A stretch of 64,000 nt of DNA from Deltaproteobacteria bacterium (GCA_016792625.1 JAEUKK010000123.1:31397-95396); one strand, 5' to 3'; counted from the first letter of the stretch, positions 20,619 to 28,598 are shown. Numbers and translations: made by a program. The notes: generated by a model from the sequence alone, not told the origin.

Positions 20619-21619
20619 ACGTAGAACTCCCGATCCAGCACGAAGGCTCGGCCGACGCCGGCGCCGCTGGCCGCGGCGAGCAGGCCGAAGCGGCCGTCTA
20701 CGGCTTCCAGCGCGTCAATCAGGGGGCGGAGCCGGGCCAGGGGATCGGCGGCCCCGAGGTGGGCGCGGGGGCCCCCGGGGCGCGGGCCGAGCGCGCCGGC
20801 CCCGGCCGCGGCGCGGTGCGGCGGGAGCTGGAGGCGCTCGGCCACCGCGACCAGCGCAGGCAGCGCGGCGGCGTCGAGCGCGGCCGCCCGCAGGTCGCCG
20901 GGGGCAAAACCGAGGCGGTGCAGGGCCTGCTCGGCGGCGGCGGCGGCGGCCATCGGCCAGAGCGCCGGGTCGGCCCCGGTCAGGCCCAGGCTGACGATGC
21001 GGGCCAGCGGCTGGAGCTTGTGCTCGGCGAGGGCCTCGGCGCTGGCCAGCAGGCAGGCCGAGGCGCCGGCGGCGATCGGCGCAGCTTGGGGCAGCGTCGC
21101 GGGATCAGCGTCGGGGCCGAGCAAGGCGTGGGCCCAGGCGGCGGCGCCGGCCTCATCGAGCGGGGCGTGGGCGGCGAGCAGGGCGGCGGCGGCGGCGAGA
21201 TCGGTGGGGGCCAAGCGCCAGGCGAGCTCGTCGCTGAGCGGATCGGCGGCGGGGCGGGCCGGGTCGGGCAGGCCGAGCGCGGCGGCCTCGGCGGCGGCGC
21301 CGGCTTGCAGGCCGATCGCCATGCCGAGCCCACACCAGCCGCCCGAGATGGCCTCGCAGAGGCCAAAGAGGGCCTCGGCGCCCCCGGGCGGGCAGCGGGT
21401 GGTCGGCAAGCGCGGGGGCAGGCCGGCGGCCAGGGCCACCCGCCGGTCGACGCCGGGCGGCAGGTCGGGGCCGGCGGCGCCGAGGCGCAGCTCGTCGAGG
21501 GCCCCGAGCTTGACCCCGGCAGAGCCGAGGGCGGCGTGCAGGGCGGCCACCGCGGCGGCCTCGGGCCCATTTGGGGTGCCTTCGACCAAAGACAGCGCCA
21601 CCAAGTAGATCTCGCGCAT
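20615..21619 (-). CDS. Thiolase-like protein missing the second catalytic Cys
   Basis: 334 residues that can be laid along a thiolase. LPTTRCPPGGAEALFGLCEA with Cys76 aligns with the acylated Cys segment (CxSG). PIAAGASACLLASAEALAEH matches the DGAAA-x-LL strand-helix, and LQPLARIVSLGLTGADPALW the next block. RAHLGAADPLARL keeps a His (287) where GHPLGASG normally sits, and FGLLAAASGAGVGRAFVL replaces the usual CxGGGxG, with Ala317 at the second Cys. The protein is about 60 residues shorter than typical thiolases. Loss of that Cys makes ordinary thiolysis or condensation unlikely. The next gene overlaps by ATGA. Confidence 0.6.
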   Translation of the reverse strand: MREIYLVALSLVEGTPNGPEAAAVAALHAALGSAGVKLGALDELRLGAAGPDLPPGVDRRVALAAGLPPRLPTTRCPPGGAEALFGLCEAISGGWCGLGMAIGLQAGAAAEAAALGLPDPARPAADPLSDELAWRLAPTDLAAAAALLAAHAPLDEAGAAAWAHALLGPDADPATLPQAAPIAAGASACLLASAEALAEHKLQPLARIVSLGLTGADPALWPMAAAAAAEQALHRLGFAPGDLRAAALDAAALPALVAVAERLQLPPHRAAAGAGALGPRPGGPRAHLGAADPLARLRPLIDALEAVDGRFGLLAAASGAGVGRAFVLDREFYV

Positions 21620-21713
21620 GCGGCTCCCTCCCCCGCGCGCGGGGCGGCCGGCGGGACGGCCGGTTCGGGGGTCTAACCGCTCCGGATCGGCGGTCGGCCT
21701 GCTGGCTTGGCCC

Positions 21714-22763
21714 TCAGCCCTCGCCGCGGCCCTCGGGCGCGGTGCGGCCGAGCTGGGTCACGATGTGCTCGAGCAGGTCGCGGCTGGCCGAGGGGCCCAG
21801 CGTGTGCAGCGCGGTGCGGGCCTTCCACGACTCTTGCACGAGGCGCTCGCGGGCGGGCGCGAGGGCGCCGTGCTGGTGCAGCAGCTCGACGAGGGCGCGG
21901 GCCCGCTCGGGGCTGGGCTGGCGGCCGAGGCGCGCCCAGGCCTCACCCACCGGCGGGGCGGCGGCGGCGGCCAGGGCCAGGGCCAGCCCGGCCCGCCCGC
22001 GCTCGGCCCGGTCTTCGAGGGCGGCGAGCTCATCGGGGCCCCGCGCGTCGAGCAGGGCCATCTCTTCGGCGATCTGCCAGGCGACCCCGGCGTGGCGGCC
22101 GTAGCGCCCGAGGCTGGTGGCGTGCCGCCGCTCGCCGCCGGCGAGGCGCGCCCCGGCCCGGCAGGCGAAGGCGAAGACGGCGCCGGTGTGGCCCTCGGCG
22201 ACCGCCGCCGCCTCGGCGGGGGTGGGCAGCTTGCCCGAGGTGCGCTGGGCGATCGCGTGGGCCTCGCCAATCTCGCGCATGGCCTCGAGCATGTCGCCGA
22301 CCACCTCGGGGCTGCCCCCGGCGCGCGACAGCTCGAGCGCGCGCAGGGTCAGGTGGTTGCCCCCGAGCAGGCCGGCGGCCCCGCTGAGCAGGCGGCGGGC
22401 GGCCCGGCGCCGGCGTCCGCCTTGGCGGCCCAAGGCGGCGTCGTGCAGGGCCACCGCGACGTGGAGCAGCTCGGCGGCGGCGCCCAGGTGCTCGCTGGCG
22501 GCGACGTGGAGGTGCTCGGCGTCGGGGCGGCCGCCGTCGGCCTCGGCGGCGGCGGCGCGGGCGCTGAGCAGCACGAGCAGCGGCCGCACCCGCGGCAGGC
22601 CGGGCGCGAGGAAGAGGCGCGGGTCGAAGCCCGGGGGCGCGCCATCACCGCCGGCCAGGTCGCCCAGCGCCCCCTCGATCGAGCCGAGGAAGCCGAGCAG
22701 CTCGGCGCCGAGCGCGTCGGGGTCGAGCGCGGGCGCGAGGCGGCGAAGGCGGGGGCGGCTCAT
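21714..22763 (-). CDS. Polyprenyl-synthase-like protein lacking both Asp-rich motifs
   Basis: 349 residues from the ATG at 22763. The trans-prenyltransferase helices are recognisable: RVRPLLVLLSARA, AAAELLHVAVALHDAALG, then GLLGGNHLTLRALELS, EGHTGAVFAFACRAGARLAG and LGRYGRHAGVAWQIAEEMAL. The first DDxxD is reduced to HDAAL (only Asp108 remains) and the second becomes EEMAL, while the KT of the family is HT (192-193). The Mg2+-diphosphate site is therefore mostly gone. The frame also continues to 22817, through the terminator-like hairpin. It heads the operon with the thiolase-like gene. Confidence 0.6.
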   Translation of the reverse strand: MSRPRLRRLAPALDPDALGAELLGFLGSIEGALGDLAGGDGAPPGFDPRLFLAPGLPRVRPLLVLLSARAAAAEADGGRPDAEHLHVAASEHLGAAAELLHVAVALHDAALGRQGGRRRRAARRLLSGAAGLLGGNHLTLRALELSRAGGSPEVVGDMLEAMREIGEAHAIAQRTSGKLPTPAEAAAVAEGHTGAVFAFACRAGARLAGGERRHATSLGRYGRHAGVAWQIAEEMALLDARGPDELAALEDRAERGRAGLALALAAAAAPPVGEAWARLGRQPSPERARALVELLHQHGALAPARERLVQESWKARTALHTLGPSASRDLLEHIVTQLGRTAPEGRGEG

Positions 22764-22779
22764 GCGGCGCGGCTCGGTG

Positions 22780-22815
22780 GGGAGAAAAACAACGCCCGCC
22801 GCAGCGGGCGGGCGC
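22780..22815 (-). terminator. Rho-independent terminator (or attenuator) before the pseudoenzyme operon
   Basis: On the minus strand a perfect 7-base-pair stem CGCCCGC/GCGGGCG with a 4-base loop (arms 22804-22810 and 22793-22799) is followed by TTGTTTTTCTCC. This T-run is exceptional in so GC-rich a region. It ends the transcript of the small membrane protein at 22874-23122, and it lies only about 17 bases before the ATG at 22763, so read-through may control the downstream operon. Confidence 0.75.
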
Positions 22816-22856
22816 ACAGGGGAGGAGCGCGGGAGCCGGCGGCGGGCTGGGGCCCG

Positions 22857-22872
22857 CCGGAGCGCCGACCGG
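22857..22872. repeat. 16-base block of the dispersed hairpin family
   Basis: CCGGAGCGCCGACCGG is identical to 33114-33129 and lies directly after the stop of the small membrane protein gene. Confidence 0.6.
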
Positions 22873-22873
22873 C

Positions 22874-23122
22874 TCAGTAGCCGCCGGTCTCGCGCCAGGC
22901 GCCCGCGTTGGCGGTGACGATGAGGCCCAGGCCCGCGCCGACCAGCAGGATGGCGAACATGCCGCCGCCGCGGATCTTGATGTCGTCGACGCCGTCGTAG
23001 CCAAGCGTGGAGTAGACCTGGGCGATGTCGCCGCCGTCGACACCAAAGCCGCCGGAGAGACCGGCCACGAAGCCGCTGGCCACGCAGAGGCCGCCGAGGA
23101 TCCAGAGAATCGCGTTCTTCAT
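22874..23122 (-). CDS. Small membrane protein with two transmembrane helices
   Basis: 82 residues. Helix 1 spans about residues 4-24 (AILWILGGLCVASGFVAGLS) and helix 2 about 54-70 (MFAILLVGAGLGLIVTA), separated by an Asp/Gly-rich loop (GVDGGDIAQVYSTLGYDGVD). It has no known family. It is monocistronic by appearance, with a terminator directly after it and a divergent lipoprotein before it. Confidence 0.7.
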   Translation of the reverse strand: MKNAILWILGGLCVASGFVAGLSGGFGVDGGDIAQVYSTLGYDGVDDIKIRGGGMFAILLVGAGLGLIVTANAGAWRETGGY

Positions 23123-23247
23123 GGCGATGTCACCCGCGGAGAGAGAGGGGAGGGGTCGCTTTATTCCGCAGAGGAGGTGGGGGCAAGCCAGAGCGACGAG
23201 GGGGCCGCTGCTCCCTGCGCTGGATTAGGGCGCGGGCAGGAGCCGCC
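23123..23247. promoter_or_regulatory. Divergent promoter spacer
   Basis: On the minus strand TTGCCC (23181-23186) and AATAAA (23160-23165), 15 bases apart, make a weak sigma-70-like pair for the small membrane protein. On the plus strand ATTAGG (23224-23229) and a GGAG Shine-Dalgarno (23239-23242) precede the lipoprotein ATG at 23248. Confidence 0.35.
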
Positions 23248-23784
23248 ATGACCTGCCGAACCGCCCTCCTCCCCCTGCTCGCCCTGCTCGGCTGCAATGA
23301 GGCCCCGCCGCCGGGCAGCGGCAAAGACGCGGTGATCACCGGCCACGCCAGCGCCGCCGCGGGTGACTTCGCGCGGGCGGCCTTCCCCTGCTGCGCCGAC
23401 CCGGCCACCACCGCCGCGGTCGCCGGCACGATCACCTTGGGCGCGCGCCTCGCCGCCGATGACGCGGCGGGCAGCGCAGCGGCGGCGGCGGCCCTCCAGC
23501 CCCTGATCGCGGCGGCGCCGGCGGTGGCGGCGGCGGCCGCTCCGCTTGAGGCCCTGCGCGCAGCCCCCACCTTTGACGCCCAGCAGGGCGCTTTTGTCGC
23601 GGTCGCCGCTCCGGTGGTCGCCGCGGCCCGGGCCGGCGGGCCGGGCCCGCTGCAGGTGGCCGAGGTGCGCTGCCCGATGAAGCCGGGCTCTTGGCTGCAA
23701 GACCGCGAGCCGGTGGCCAACCCCTTCTACGGGGCGAAGATGTTGACCTGCGGGTCTTTTGTGCCGGGGGCGGCCAGCCCCTGA
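23248..23784 (+). CDS. DUF3347-like lipoprotein
   Basis: 178 residues. A short signal ends in the lipobox ALLGC (about residue 15). The C-terminal phrase VRCPMKPGSWLQ, then NPFYGAKMLTCGSF, matches the ending typical of DUF3347 proteins (CPM...WLQ...NPY-G-xM-CG), which are often linked to heavy-metal efflux. The middle is very Ala-rich and helical, as expected for the DUF3347 four-helix segment. The Cys and Met residues at the end may bind copper; that is inference. It is convergent with the next gene, 11 bases apart. Confidence 0.65.
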   Translation: MTCRTALLPLLALLGCNEAPPPGSGKDAVITGHASAAAGDFARAAFPCCADPATTAAVAGTITLGARLAADDAAGSAAAAAALQPLIAAAPAVAAAAAPLEALRAAPTFDAQQGAFVAVAAPVVAAARAGGPGPLQVAEVRCPMKPGSWLQDREPVANPFYGAKMLTCGSFVPGAASP

Positions 23785-23794
23785 GCCGGGGCGC

Positions 23795-24211
23795 TCAGCC
23801 CCCCAAGTGTCCGTCCTCTGCCCGCGGCGCGTGCAGCACGATGAGATCGCCCTGCAGCGCGCCGATCTTGTAGAGCGTATGCGCGAGGTGCTGGGGCGGC
23901 TCGACCAAGCGCAGGCCCCGGGCGCCCGCGGCGGTGGCGGCGGCGGCCCAGGCGCGCAGGGTGGTGATGAGCGCGGCCAGCGCCTCTCCGCTCTCGATGT
24001 CGAGCTCGCAGAGATCAACGTCCAGATGGGTGTTTGGGTGCGCTTGGCTGAGCCAGTCGGGCGGCGGCGCGTGGTCGGCCAGCGCGCCGGGCAGCAGCGC
24101 CCCCTCCAACACCAAAACCGCGCCGTCGAGGCGCAGGCCGAGGGGGATCGGCGGCGGGCTCAGGGCAGCCGCCCCCAGACCGCGAGGTGCCGGTCGGTGA
24201 GCTCGGCGCAC
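23795..24211 (-). CDS. STAS-like domain protein
   Basis: 138 residues from an ATG at 24211 that overlaps the preceding methyltransferase end by 52 bases. A CTG that would form a CTGA overlap with the methyltransferase stop is an alternative and would remove the Arg/Pro-rich N-terminus. The core has an STAS-like pattern: strand LDVDLCELDIESGEALAALI, helix, strand ARGLRLVEPP, helix (LAHTLYKIGALQG). STAS domains act in anti-anti-sigma factors or transporter tails. A phosphorylatable Ser may be Ser93 of DIESGEA. Its neighbours do not include an anti-sigma kinase. Confidence 0.5.
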   Translation of the reverse strand: MRRAHRPAPRGLGAAALSPPPIPLGLRLDGAVLVLEGALLPGALADHAPPPDWLSQAHPNTHLDVDLCELDIESGEALAALITTLRAWAAAATAAGARGLRLVEPPQHLAHTLYKIGALQGDLIVLHAPRAEDGHLGG

Positions 24212-24822
24212 CGCAGATTGAGGCCGGCGGCGCGCAGCTGGGCCTCGACCTCGGCCAGGGTGAAGGCGGCGTGCAGGCTCGCGCGGAAGTCCCGCTTCAA
24301 GATCTCGGGCTCAAGCGCGGCCCAGCGCTCGACGAGGGCCTCGACCGCGGCGGCGTCGGCCGGCCGGCGCAGGTCGACCACCAGCACCGCCGCGCCCGGC
24401 GCGCCGAGGCGCCGCAGCTCAGACCAGAGCACCGCCGGGTCGGGGAGGTGGTGCAGCAGGCTGTTGCTGATCAGCAGCTCGGCCTGGGCGTCGGGAAGGG
24501 AGGGGTCGGGCAGGCGGGCCTGGACCAGCGTGACCTGGCTCTCGCGGCCCGCGGCGCAGACCCGGTCCATGCCCTCGTCGAGCATGGCGGCGGAGCCGTC
24601 GATCCCGAGCAGCTCCCAGCCGGGGTGCAGGGCGGCCAACCGCAGCAGGATGTCGCCCGGGCCGCAGCCCAGGTCGATCCCCCGCAGGTGGTGGGGCAGG
24701 TCGGGGAAGAGCGCGCCCAGCGACTCGACGAAGGCGGCGTTGGGCGCGGCGAAGTCGGCCTCGGCGTAGGCGCGGGCCTGGTCGGGGTCGAGCATCAGCT
24801 CGGGCTCGGGGGTGCGCTGCAT
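24160..24822 (-). CDS. Class I SAM-dependent methyltransferase
   Basis: 220 residues. Motif I is RGIDLGCGPGDILLRLA (about residues 47-63), followed by an acidic strand end LLGIDGSAAML, motif VTLVQARLPD, LLISNSLLHHLPDP, and AAVLVVDLRRPADAAA. This is a typical Rossmann methyltransferase; the His-rich ISNSLLHHL phrase is common in small-molecule or tRNA-modifying members. It is 21 bases downstream of the membrane protein gene and overlaps the STAS-like gene, so the three look like one operon. The substrate is unknown. Confidence 0.8.
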   Translation of the reverse strand: MQRTPEPELMLDPDQARAYAEADFAAPNAAFVESLGALFPDLPHHLRGIDLGCGPGDILLRLAALHPGWELLGIDGSAAMLDEGMDRVCAAGRESQVTLVQARLPDPSLPDAQAELLISNSLLHHLPDPAVLWSELRRLGAPGAAVLVVDLRRPADAAAVEALVERWAALEPEILKRDFRASLHAAFTLAEVEAQLRAAGLNLRCAELTDRHLAVWGRLP

Positions 24823-24843
24823 GGGCAGGTCCGGGGAGGTGGG

Positions 24844-25881
24844 TCAGCGGGCAGAGCGCAGGCGGCGCAGGCTCAGCGCGGCGAGGCCGAGGCTCAGCAG
24901 GGCCCAGAGCGCGCCGGGCAGGGCGGCGCCCCGGTAGGCGGCGGCGCCGTAGCTGAGGTCGGGGCGCAGCAGCAGGCCCCCGCGGCCCAGATCGCTGAGC
25001 AGCAGGCCCAAGAGCTGCGCGAGCCCGGCCAGCGGGGCGGCGAAGCGCAGGGCCAGCGGGCGCAGGGCGGCCGGGCCGCGGGCCCCCACTCCCGCGAGGA
25101 CGACGGCCAGCAGGCCAAAGAGCGCCATGCCGCTCGCCGCGGGCGCGGCCACGGTCACCGGCGCGCGCTGCTCGATGGGGGTGGCCTTGGCGCCGGGCAG
25201 GGCGCCATCGGGATCCCAGGTGGCGAGCAGCGACAGCGCCTTGGGGATGCGGATGCCCTCAGGCAGGTTCGTCTGGTCAAGTTCGCGCGGGATGGCGCCG
25301 AGGCGGAGGGGGGCGCCGCGGGCGGGCTCCCACTGGGCGCCGAGGGCGGAGACACGCGCGGGGTCGACCTCTCCCACCGCCCGCGCCCGCAGGGCGCCGC
25401 TCAGCAGCAGGCCGAGGCCGAGCAGGGCCGCCCGCCCCGCCGCTGGGCCGGGGGCGGCGCGGCTGAGCAGGCCGACGAAGAGCGCGCCGAGGCCGCCGTG
25501 CAGGCCGGCGACCAGGGCGCTGGCCAAGGCCCCGTCGGCGAGCAGGCCGAGCAGGGCCGCCGGGCCGAAGCAGACGAAGATGGCGCCCAGCAGGCCCACC
25601 CCGCCGCCGCGGGGGGCCAGCGCGGCGCCCAGCGGGCCGAGGCCGCCGAGCAGGGCGAGGCCCGGGTGCAGGCCCAAGCGGGGGAAGCAGAGCAGCGCGC
25701 CCAAGGGCAATCCCGCCTGCAGCAGGACCATCGGGCCGCGCAGGGCCTGGGCCAGCCGCGCGTCGCGGGCCCCGTCGGCCGCCGGGCCCGACAGGCTGAG
25801 CGCCGCGAAGAGGCCGCCGCCGATCCCGCAGAGCAGACCCGCGACGGTGAGCGCGGCCTTGGGCACCAGCACGTCGAGCAT
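24844..25881 (-). CDS. Polytopic membrane protein of unknown function
   Basis: 345 residues with about ten hydrophobic segments (LTVAGLLCGIGGGLFAALSL, ALLCFPRLGLHPGLALLGGL, VGLLGAIFVCFGPAALLGLL). A larger soluble loop at about 205-255 (PREL-DQTNLPEGIRIPKAL) probably faces the periplasm. It resembles no transporter family I can name. It is the first gene of the unit with the methyltransferase and STAS-like genes. A -10-like CAATAGGCC (minus strand, 25898-25906) lies 17 bases before its ATG. Confidence 0.65.
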   Translation of the reverse strand: MLDVLVPKAALTVAGLLCGIGGGLFAALSLSGPAADGARDARLAQALRGPMVLLQAGLPLGALLCFPRLGLHPGLALLGGLGPLGAALAPRGGGVGLLGAIFVCFGPAALLGLLADGALASALVAGLHGGLGALFVGLLSRAAPGPAAGRAALLGLGLLLSGALRARAVGEVDPARVSALGAQWEPARGAPLRLGAIPRELDQTNLPEGIRIPKALSLLATWDPDGALPGAKATPIEQRAPVTVAAPAASGMALFGLLAVVLAGVGARGPAALRPLALRFAAPLAGLAQLLGLLLSDLGRGGLLLRPDLSYGAAAYRGAALPGALWALLSLGLAALSLRRLRSAR

Positions 25882-25962
25882 CCGGCCCTCCGCGGGCGGC
25901 CTATTGCGGCGGGGCGCGCGTGTCGTCGGAGCAGGGCCCGCGGTGGGCGGCGCGTGGGGAGA

Positions 25963-27531
25963 TCAGCGGGCGGGCGCGGCCAGCCCCTCCGCCGCGGCTG
26001 CCGGGGGCGGCGGCGCGCTCCCCTGCTCCGCGCGCCCCTTCGGCTCCTCCCCCAGACCATCGAGGGCGAGCCCCTCCTCCCACAGCCTCCCCTCCCGCCA
26101 AGGGGCGACCAGCGGGCCGGGCCCGAGCGCGGCGCCCAGGCGGCGCACCGCGGCGACCTTCTCGGTCACCGGGCCCCAGTCGTCGCGCTCGGCGATCGCC
26201 GCCCAGAGGGCCCGCACCTCGTCGATCAACATGGCGCAGGGCTGGGCCTCTGCGAAGATGACGTCAGGCGCGCTGCCCTGGGCGTTGGGCCCCCGGGCTT
26301 CCAAGGCCGCGCGCAGGGGGGCGAACCAGCGGCGCTGGTAGAGGGCGCCCAGCGGGCCGGCCAGCGCCCGGGCGGTGGCCGCGGCCCCGCCGAACCAGTC
26401 GAAGCAGACCCGGTCGAGCGGCAGGCGGCTCTCGCGCAGCACGCGGGTGAAGACCTGCAGCAGGTCATTGTCGGCGGCGGCCCCCGCCGGCGCGAGGCCG
26501 AGCCGCCACCGCAGGTTCGCCGCCATCGCCGCGGTGGTGTGCGCGAGGTAGCCCTCGAGGGCCCGGCCCAAGGCGGGCGGGTCGCCGATCTGGGCCAGGG
26601 CCATGGCGAGCTGCTGCAGGTTCCAGTGCACGGCCTCGGGCTGGCGGCCGTAGCTGTAGAGGCCGTTCTGGTCGAAGTAGGCGGCGGTGAAGTCGGGGTC
26701 GAGGTCGGGCGCGAACCGCCAGGGCCCGAAGTCAAAACTCTCGCCGGTGATGTTCATGTTGTCGGTGTTGAGCACGCCGTGCACGTAGCCGGCGGCCATC
26801 CAGGCCCCGACGGTGCGGGCTTGGGCGCGGGCGGCGGCGGCGAGCAGGGCGCTGGGCAGGTCAACTTCCCCGGCCAGCGCGGGAAAGTGCAGCTCGACGC
26901 TGTGCTCGACCAGGGCGCGCAGGTTGACCTTGTCGCGCAGGTAGGCGAGGCGCTGAAAAGTGCCGTAGCGGATGTGGCTGTGCTGTAGGCGCACCATCAC
27001 CGCCGCGCGGGTCGGCGAGGGCTCGTCGTGGCGCTCGAGCGCCTCGCCGGTCTCGACCACGCTGAGCACGCGCGACACGGGCACGCCCAGCGCCTCTTGC
27101 ATCTCGGCGCTGAGCAGCTCGCGCACGGCGCCCTGCAGGGTCAGCCGGCCGTCGCCGCCCCGCGACCAGGGCGTGGTGCCGCTGCCCTTGGTGCCGAGAT
27201 CGAGCAGGCGGGGGCCCGCGCGCAGCTGGGCGTAGAGAAAGCCGCGCCCATCGCCCAGATCGGGGTTGTAGTGCCGGAACTGGTGGCCGTGGTAGCGCAG
27301 GGCCAGCGGCAGGGGCAGGTTGTGGGGCAGGGGCCGAAAACGCGCGAGATGATCGACCCAGGCGTCATCATCGAGCAGGTCGAGGCCCACCTCGGCCGCC
27401 GCGCGCTGGTTGCGCCAGCGCAGGGTGTGCGCGGGGAAGCGGGCGGGCGCCACCACGTCGTAGAAGGCGTCGCCCAGCTCAATGTGGCGGGGCTCGGGGC
27501 GGTAGGTCGGCGGCAGCGCGGGCGTGGGCAT
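25963..27531 (-). CDS. selO: Protein adenylyltransferase SelO (YdiU) family
   Basis: 522 residues. Recognisable SelO phrases are LALRYHGHQFRHYNPDLGDG, LDLGTKGSGTTPWSRGGDGR, LTLQGAVRELLSAEMQEALG and VHGVLNTDNMNITGESFDFG. Known of the family: a pseudokinase fold binds ATP in flipped orientation and transfers AMP to Ser, Thr or Tyr, linked to redox homeostasis. The C-terminal Cys or Sec motif of many SelO proteins is absent; this one ends in a Pro/Ala-rich tail. A GATAGC -10-like element sits seven bases before the ATG (27537-27546), so the transcript could be leaderless. Confidence 0.92.
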   Translation of the reverse strand: MPTPALPPTYRPEPRHIELGDAFYDVVAPARFPAHTLRWRNQRAAAEVGLDLLDDDAWVDHLARFRPLPHNLPLPLALRYHGHQFRHYNPDLGDGRGFLYAQLRAGPRLLDLGTKGSGTTPWSRGGDGRLTLQGAVRELLSAEMQEALGVPVSRVLSVVETGEALERHDEPSPTRAAVMVRLQHSHIRYGTFQRLAYLRDKVNLRALVEHSVELHFPALAGEVDLPSALLAAAARAQARTVGAWMAAGYVHGVLNTDNMNITGESFDFGPWRFAPDLDPDFTAAYFDQNGLYSYGRQPEAVHWNLQQLAMALAQIGDPPALGRALEGYLAHTTAAMAANLRWRLGLAPAGAAADNDLLQVFTRVLRESRLPLDRVCFDWFGGAAATARALAGPLGALYQRRWFAPLRAALEARGPNAQGSAPDVIFAEAQPCAMLIDEVRALWAAIAERDDWGPVTEKVAAVRRLGAALGPGPLVAPWREGRLWEEGLALDGLGEEPKGRAEQGSAPPPPAAAAEGLAAPAR

Positions 27532-27599
27532 GGGGCGCGCTATCTCTGCCTGGGTGGCGTGGTAGCGCCGACCGCTGCGCCGCCGGACCGGCCCGCGGC

Positions 27600-28598
27600 C
27601 TAGAACTCCTCTTCGAAGCTGACCTCGCCGGTGACGCCGATCTGGTAGGCGCTGACCCGCCGCTCGAAGAAGTTGGCCATCTCTTGCACGTCTTGCAAGT
27701 CCATGAAGTCAAAGGGGTTCTTGCTGCCCCAGCGGGCGGGGTAGCCGAGCACCCGCAGGCGCTGGTCGCCGACGTACTCGAGGTAGGCCCGCATATCTTT
27801 GAGCGACATGCCGGGGACGCCCTGCCCGAGGATGTCCTCGGCGAATTGCAGCTCGCAGTCGACCGCCTCGGAGATCATCGCCTCGACCTGCTGGTGCAGC
27901 TGCTCGTCAAAAAGCTCGGGCTGCTCGGCGCGCACCGACTCGACCACCTGCAGGGCGAAGCGCATGTGCATGCTCTCGTCGCGGAAGACCCAGTTGGTGC
28001 CGGTGGCGAGGCCGGCGAGCAGGCCCTTGCTGCGCAGGAAGTAGACGTAGGCGAAGGCGGCGAAGAAGAAGAGGCCCTCGATGCAGGTCGAGAAGCAGAT
28101 GAGGTTGATCAAGAAGCGGCGGCGGTCGTCATTGCTGGACAGCGCGTCCACTTCGTTGATCTGATCCATGTACTTGAAGCAGAAGTCGGCCTTGGACTTG
28201 ATGCTCGGGATGTTGTGGATGGCCGCGAAAGCCCGCTCACGCTCGACGATGTCGGGGATGTAGGTGTCGAGCAGGGTCAGGTAAAACTGGACGTGCAGCG
28301 CCTCTTCGTAGAGCTGGCGCGACAGGTACATCCGCGCCTCGGGCGCGTTGATGTGCTTGTAGAGCGAGAGCACGAGGTTGTTGCTGACGATGCTGTCGCC
28401 GGTGGCGAAGAAGGCCACCAAGCGGTTGACCATGTGCCGCTCGCTGGGCAGCAGCTTGTTCTGCAGGTCGTGGGTGTCGGTCGAGAAGTCGACCTCTTCC
28501 ACGGTCCAGGTGTTGCGGATCGCGTCCCGGTACATCTCGTAGAAGTCGGGGTAGCGCATCGGCCGCAGGGTGAGGTTGAGGCCAGGATCGAGCAGCAT
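27600..28598 (-). CDS. nrdB: Class Ia ribonucleotide reductase, beta subunit
   Basis: 332 residues from the ATG at 28598; the longer frame to 28733 runs into the nrdA spacer. The diiron ligands are visible in YEEALHVQFY (ExxH) and RDESMHMRFA (ExxH), and the end has the expected acidic tail (GEVSFEEEF) for docking to NrdA. Further family phrases are STCIEGLFFFAAFAYVYFLR and GSKNPFDFMD. It lies 155 bases downstream of nrdA on the same strand, with a candidate -10-like GGTTAGCC (28647-28656 region) between them, so it may have a second promoter besides operon transcription. Confidence 0.96.
   Translation of the reverse strand: MLLDPGLNLTLRPMRYPDFYEMYRDAIRNTWTVEEVDFSTDTHDLQNKLLPSERHMVNRLVAFFATGDSIVSNNLVLSLYKHINAPEARMYLSRQLYEEALHVQFYLTLLDTYIPDIVERERAFAAIHNIPSIKSKADFCFKYMDQINEVDALSSNDDRRRFLINLICFSTCIEGLFFFAAFAYVYFLRSKGLLAGLATGTNWVFRDESMHMRFALQVVESVRAEQPELFDEQLHQQVEAMISEAVDCELQFAEDILGQGVPGMSLKDMRAYLEYVGDQRLRVLGYPARWGSKNPFDFMDLQDVQEMANFFERRVSAYQIGVTGEVSFEEEF

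Noticed and set aside
22764..22817. Extension of the prenyl-synthase-like protein to 22817
   Set aside because: The extra codons are the terminator hairpin and its T-run read as protein; the ATG at 22763 leads directly into the helical fold.
24187..26988. 933-residue plus-strand open frame
   Set aside because: Antisense to the methyltransferase, membrane protein and SelO genes; Gln/Gly/Arg-rich with no domain.
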